Below are positions 62,409 to 64,000 of a DNA stretch of 64,000 nucleotides, in pieces; positions within the stretch are counted from its first letter, which is position 1; the number at the start of each line of letters is the position of its first letter. Origin of the DNA: Ardenticatenaceae bacterium (GTDB lineage: Bacteria > Chloroflexota > Anaerolineae > Promineifilales > Promineifilaceae). The position numbers and the translations under genes were made by a program. The stretch lies in assembly GCA_020634315.1 (NCBI GenBank), contig JACKBV010000012.1, positions 1 through 64,000 of the forward strand, written 5' to 3'. The notes beneath the pieces were generated by a model. That model made no database searches, was not told where the DNA came from, and worked only from the letters and a program-made list of their open reading frames with translations.

Positions 62409-64000
62409 TTACTGCATAAACGCCAACCCAGGCTGCCACACCGGGTCATAATTATTGCCGGTCGTTGCCAATGCCGTTTGCACGCCGCTGCTGACATTGA
62501 CGACAAAGATGTCGGGCGCTTCTGCCAAATCGCCGGTAAAGACGATGTTGGCATCGTCAAATGACCAGGCCAACGCCCCCTCAGATAAGGTGCCGTTATT
62601 CGTCAAGCGCGTCTGGTTAGAGCCATCGGCATTCATAATGTAAATTTCTGGCACGCCATCCCGCGTGGAGACAAACGCAAGGCGCGAACCGTCATGAGAC
62701 CACACCGGAAGATAATCGGCGGCGGGAGCGGTGGTCAGGCGCTGCTGGTTGGAGCCATCGGCATTCATGACGTAAATTTCATTGTTGTCATCACGCCCCG
62801 AAACAAAAGCGATGCGGCTGCCATCCGGAGACCAGATTGGGGAAAAATCGAGGCCCGTTACGGTCAGGGCAACCGGCTGCCCGGAACCAGCGGCATTGGC
62901 GACGTAAATGTCGATTTCGCCGCAGTTGGCGACAAAGACAAGCTGCGCACTGTTGGGCGACCATTGCGGATCATAGCTGTTGCAGTCAAAGGAAAGCTGG
63001 GTTTGGTTGCTGCCATCGCTGTTCATCACCCAGAGAAAATCGCCGCCGGTGCGGTCGGAGATGAAGGCGATACGCGCCCCGTTGGGCGACCAGACGGGGC
63101 TGTAGTTCGCGCCATTGTTTGCCAATGTGGTACGGCCGCTGCCATCGGCATTCATGACATGAATCTCTTCGCTAGGGAAGGCGTCGGATTGAAAGGCGAT
63201 GCGTGTGCCATCGGGAGACCAGGTTGGCGCACTGTTGGAGCGCGTGTCATTGGTCAGGGCAATCTGGTTGGCGCCATTGATCGCCATGAGGAAGATGTGG
63301 CTGTTGCCATTGCGCGAAGACGCAAAGGCGATGCGCGGCAGCACATTAACGGTGATGGTCACGGCTGCCGGAGTGGAATTGCCACTGCCGTCATTGACGT
63401 GATAGGTGAAGCTGTCTGTGCCGGAGAAGCCAGCGTTGGGTGTGTAGATGAATGTGCCGTTGCTGTTGAAGGCGAGGGAGCCGTTGGCCGGATTGGTGAG
63501 GAGAACGGCCGTTAAGGCATCGCCATCGGCATCGGTATCATTGTCGAGAACGCTGGCGGGGGCGCTGTTGAGCACAGCGCCTTCATCGGTAGCATAGGCA
63601 TCGGGATTGGCGACGGGCAGTGTGTTGCCCTGGTTAACGGTGATGGTCACTGTGGCGATGTTTGAATTGGCGGTGCCATCATTGGCGCGATAGGTGAAGC
63701 TGTCTGCGCCAAAGAAGCCAGCATTGGGTGTGTAGATGAATGTGCCGTTGGCGTTGAGGGTCAATGTGCCGTTGACGGGGTTGGTGGCGAGAACGGCCGT
63801 TAAGCCATCACCATCCGGGTCATTGTCATTGTTCAAGACACTGTTTGGCGCACTGTTCAGGGGCGTATCCTGACTGGTGCTGAAAGCATCATCTGTGGCT
63901 GTTGGCGCGGAGTTGAGGCCGCCAACGGTGATGATGACCGTCGTCGTACCGGAGTTGCTGTTGCCATCATTGGCGTGATAGGTGAAGGTATCCGAGCCAA
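62409..64000 (-). CDS. Secreted Ig/cadherin-like repeat and TolB-type propeller protein (partial)
   Basis: The gene enters from beyond the right edge, so its N-terminus is missing; at least 530 residues are visible. It holds cadherin-like/Big_9 bacterial repeats of about 95 residues (NGTFIYTPNAGF, DSFTYHANDG), at least three of them, followed by seven WD40-like PD40 blades (WSPDGTRIAF, IYVMNADGSNQ) that make a TolB-like beta propeller at the C-terminus. Such proteins are exported and bind proteins or glycans. The palindrome ACGGCCGT sits at the same place (LTAVL) in two successive repeats. Confidence 0.88.
   Translation of the reverse strand, partial: GSDTFTYHANDGNSNSGTTTVIITVGGLNSAPTATDDAFSTSQDTPLNSAPNSVLNNDNDPDGDGLTAVLATNPVNGTLTLNANGTFIYTPNAGFFGADSFTYRANDGTANSNIATVTITVNQGNTLPVANPDAYATDEGAVLNSAPASVLDNDTDADGDALTAVLLTNPANGSLAFNSNGTFIYTPNAGFSGTDSFTYHVNDGSGNSTPAAVTITVNVLPRIAFASSRNGNSHIFLMAINGANQIALTNDTRSNSAPTWSPDGTRIAFQSDAFPSEEIHVMNADGSGRTTLANNGANYSPVWSPNGARIAFISDRTGGDFLWVMNSDGSNQTQLSFDCNSYDPQWSPNSAQLVFVANCGEIDIYVANAAGSGQPVALTVTGLDFSPIWSPDGSRIAFVSGRDDNNEIYVMNADGSNQQRLTTAPAADYLPVWSHDGSRLAFVSTRDGVPEIYIMNADGSNQTRLTNNGTLSEGALAWSFDDANIVFTGDLAEAPDIFVVNVSSGVQTALATTGNNYDPVWQPGLAFMQ

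Larger units (their letters stand above)
35..63800. repeat. Highly iterated palindrome ACGGCCGT, about 95 copies
   Basis: The octamer ACGGCCGT recurs across the whole window, first at 35-42 and last at 63793-63800. My hand count is about 95 exact copies; chance in 64 kb is near one. The preferred wider form is GGAAACGGCCGTTTCC, with right flanks TTTCC, TATCC, TTCCC, TTGCC or TTACC. Copies lie in coding sequence in every frame (read as T-A-V, N-G-R or R-P) and in spacers (for example 17581-17588 and 35667 region). Single-mismatch forms such as TCGGCCGT and GCGGCCGT add about 20 more. The longest copy-free stretch is about 2.7 kb (55.8-58.5 kb). It resembles HIP1 of cyanobacteria in behaviour but not in sequence. 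Confidence 0.95.

Noticed and set aside
1..64000. tRNA or rRNA genes
   Set aside because: I found no cloverleaf or conserved rRNA sequence in the spacers I read on either strand.

Overview
The window is a gene-dense chromosomal segment with 51 protein genes that I can support. I see no rRNA, tRNA, CRISPR array, prophage or insertion sequence. It looks like a free-living Gram-negative-type or monoderm bacterium of the Chloroflexota (Anaerolineae-like). This is inferred from protein style: Thr/Pro-rich linkers before LysM and SH3b domains, a Cys/His-rich N-terminal module I associate with that phylum, long TPR proteins, tandem SPFH genes and adenylate-cyclase/CACHE receptors. No marker gene proves it. 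Shine-Dalgarno sites are mostly clear, and GTG and TTG starts are used.

Layout. 1-6.4 kb: a glycosyltransferase-like protein, a CACHE-HAMP-cyclase receptor with a degenerate active site, a GMC oxidoreductase and a DUF4259 protein. 6.4-11.8 kb: a TPR protein diverging from a SAM-I riboswitch-controlled metH. 11.9-18.6 kb: MarR plus a heterodimeric ABC exporter, an ATL-type DNA repair protein and a SUMF1-domain protein. 18.7-28.7 kb, minus strand: a long directon (argF, TPR, cdaA, ybbR, der, crcB, DUF190, a hypothetical, pgk). 29-38 kb: a membrane protein, a dGTPase, a LysM protein, an M24 homologue without its full metal site, a duplicated DUF4352-like protein, a response regulator and a GAF histidine kinase. 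38-44 kb: PfpI, two SPFH proteins, SH3b protein and methyltransferase. 44.7-48.6 kb: envelope polysaccharide genes (LPG synthase-like flippase fold, FAD oxidoreductase, UDP-glucose dehydrogenase). 48.7-57 kb: a GntR-controlled tungstate-type ABC transporter followed by a TiaS-like protein and an ECF transporter, with two proteins carrying a similar sulfite-oxidase-like beta domain. 57.4-64 kb: a GT2 glycosyltransferase, two paralogous GT-C-like membrane proteins and a secreted Ig-like/TolB-propeller protein that runs off the right edge.

The strongest unexplained signal is not a gene. The 8-bp palindrome ACGGCCGT occurs about 95 times by hand count (roughly one expected), in all reading frames and in spacers, like HIP1 of cyanobacteria. 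At many of these sites the strand composition flips from G-rich on the 5' side to C-rich on the 3' side, giving a sawtooth GC skew centred on the palindrome. Two further repeat families share the spacers: a bipartite hairpin element built on CTCCCGGAG, and degenerate 7-bp tandem repeats (GGTRANC type).
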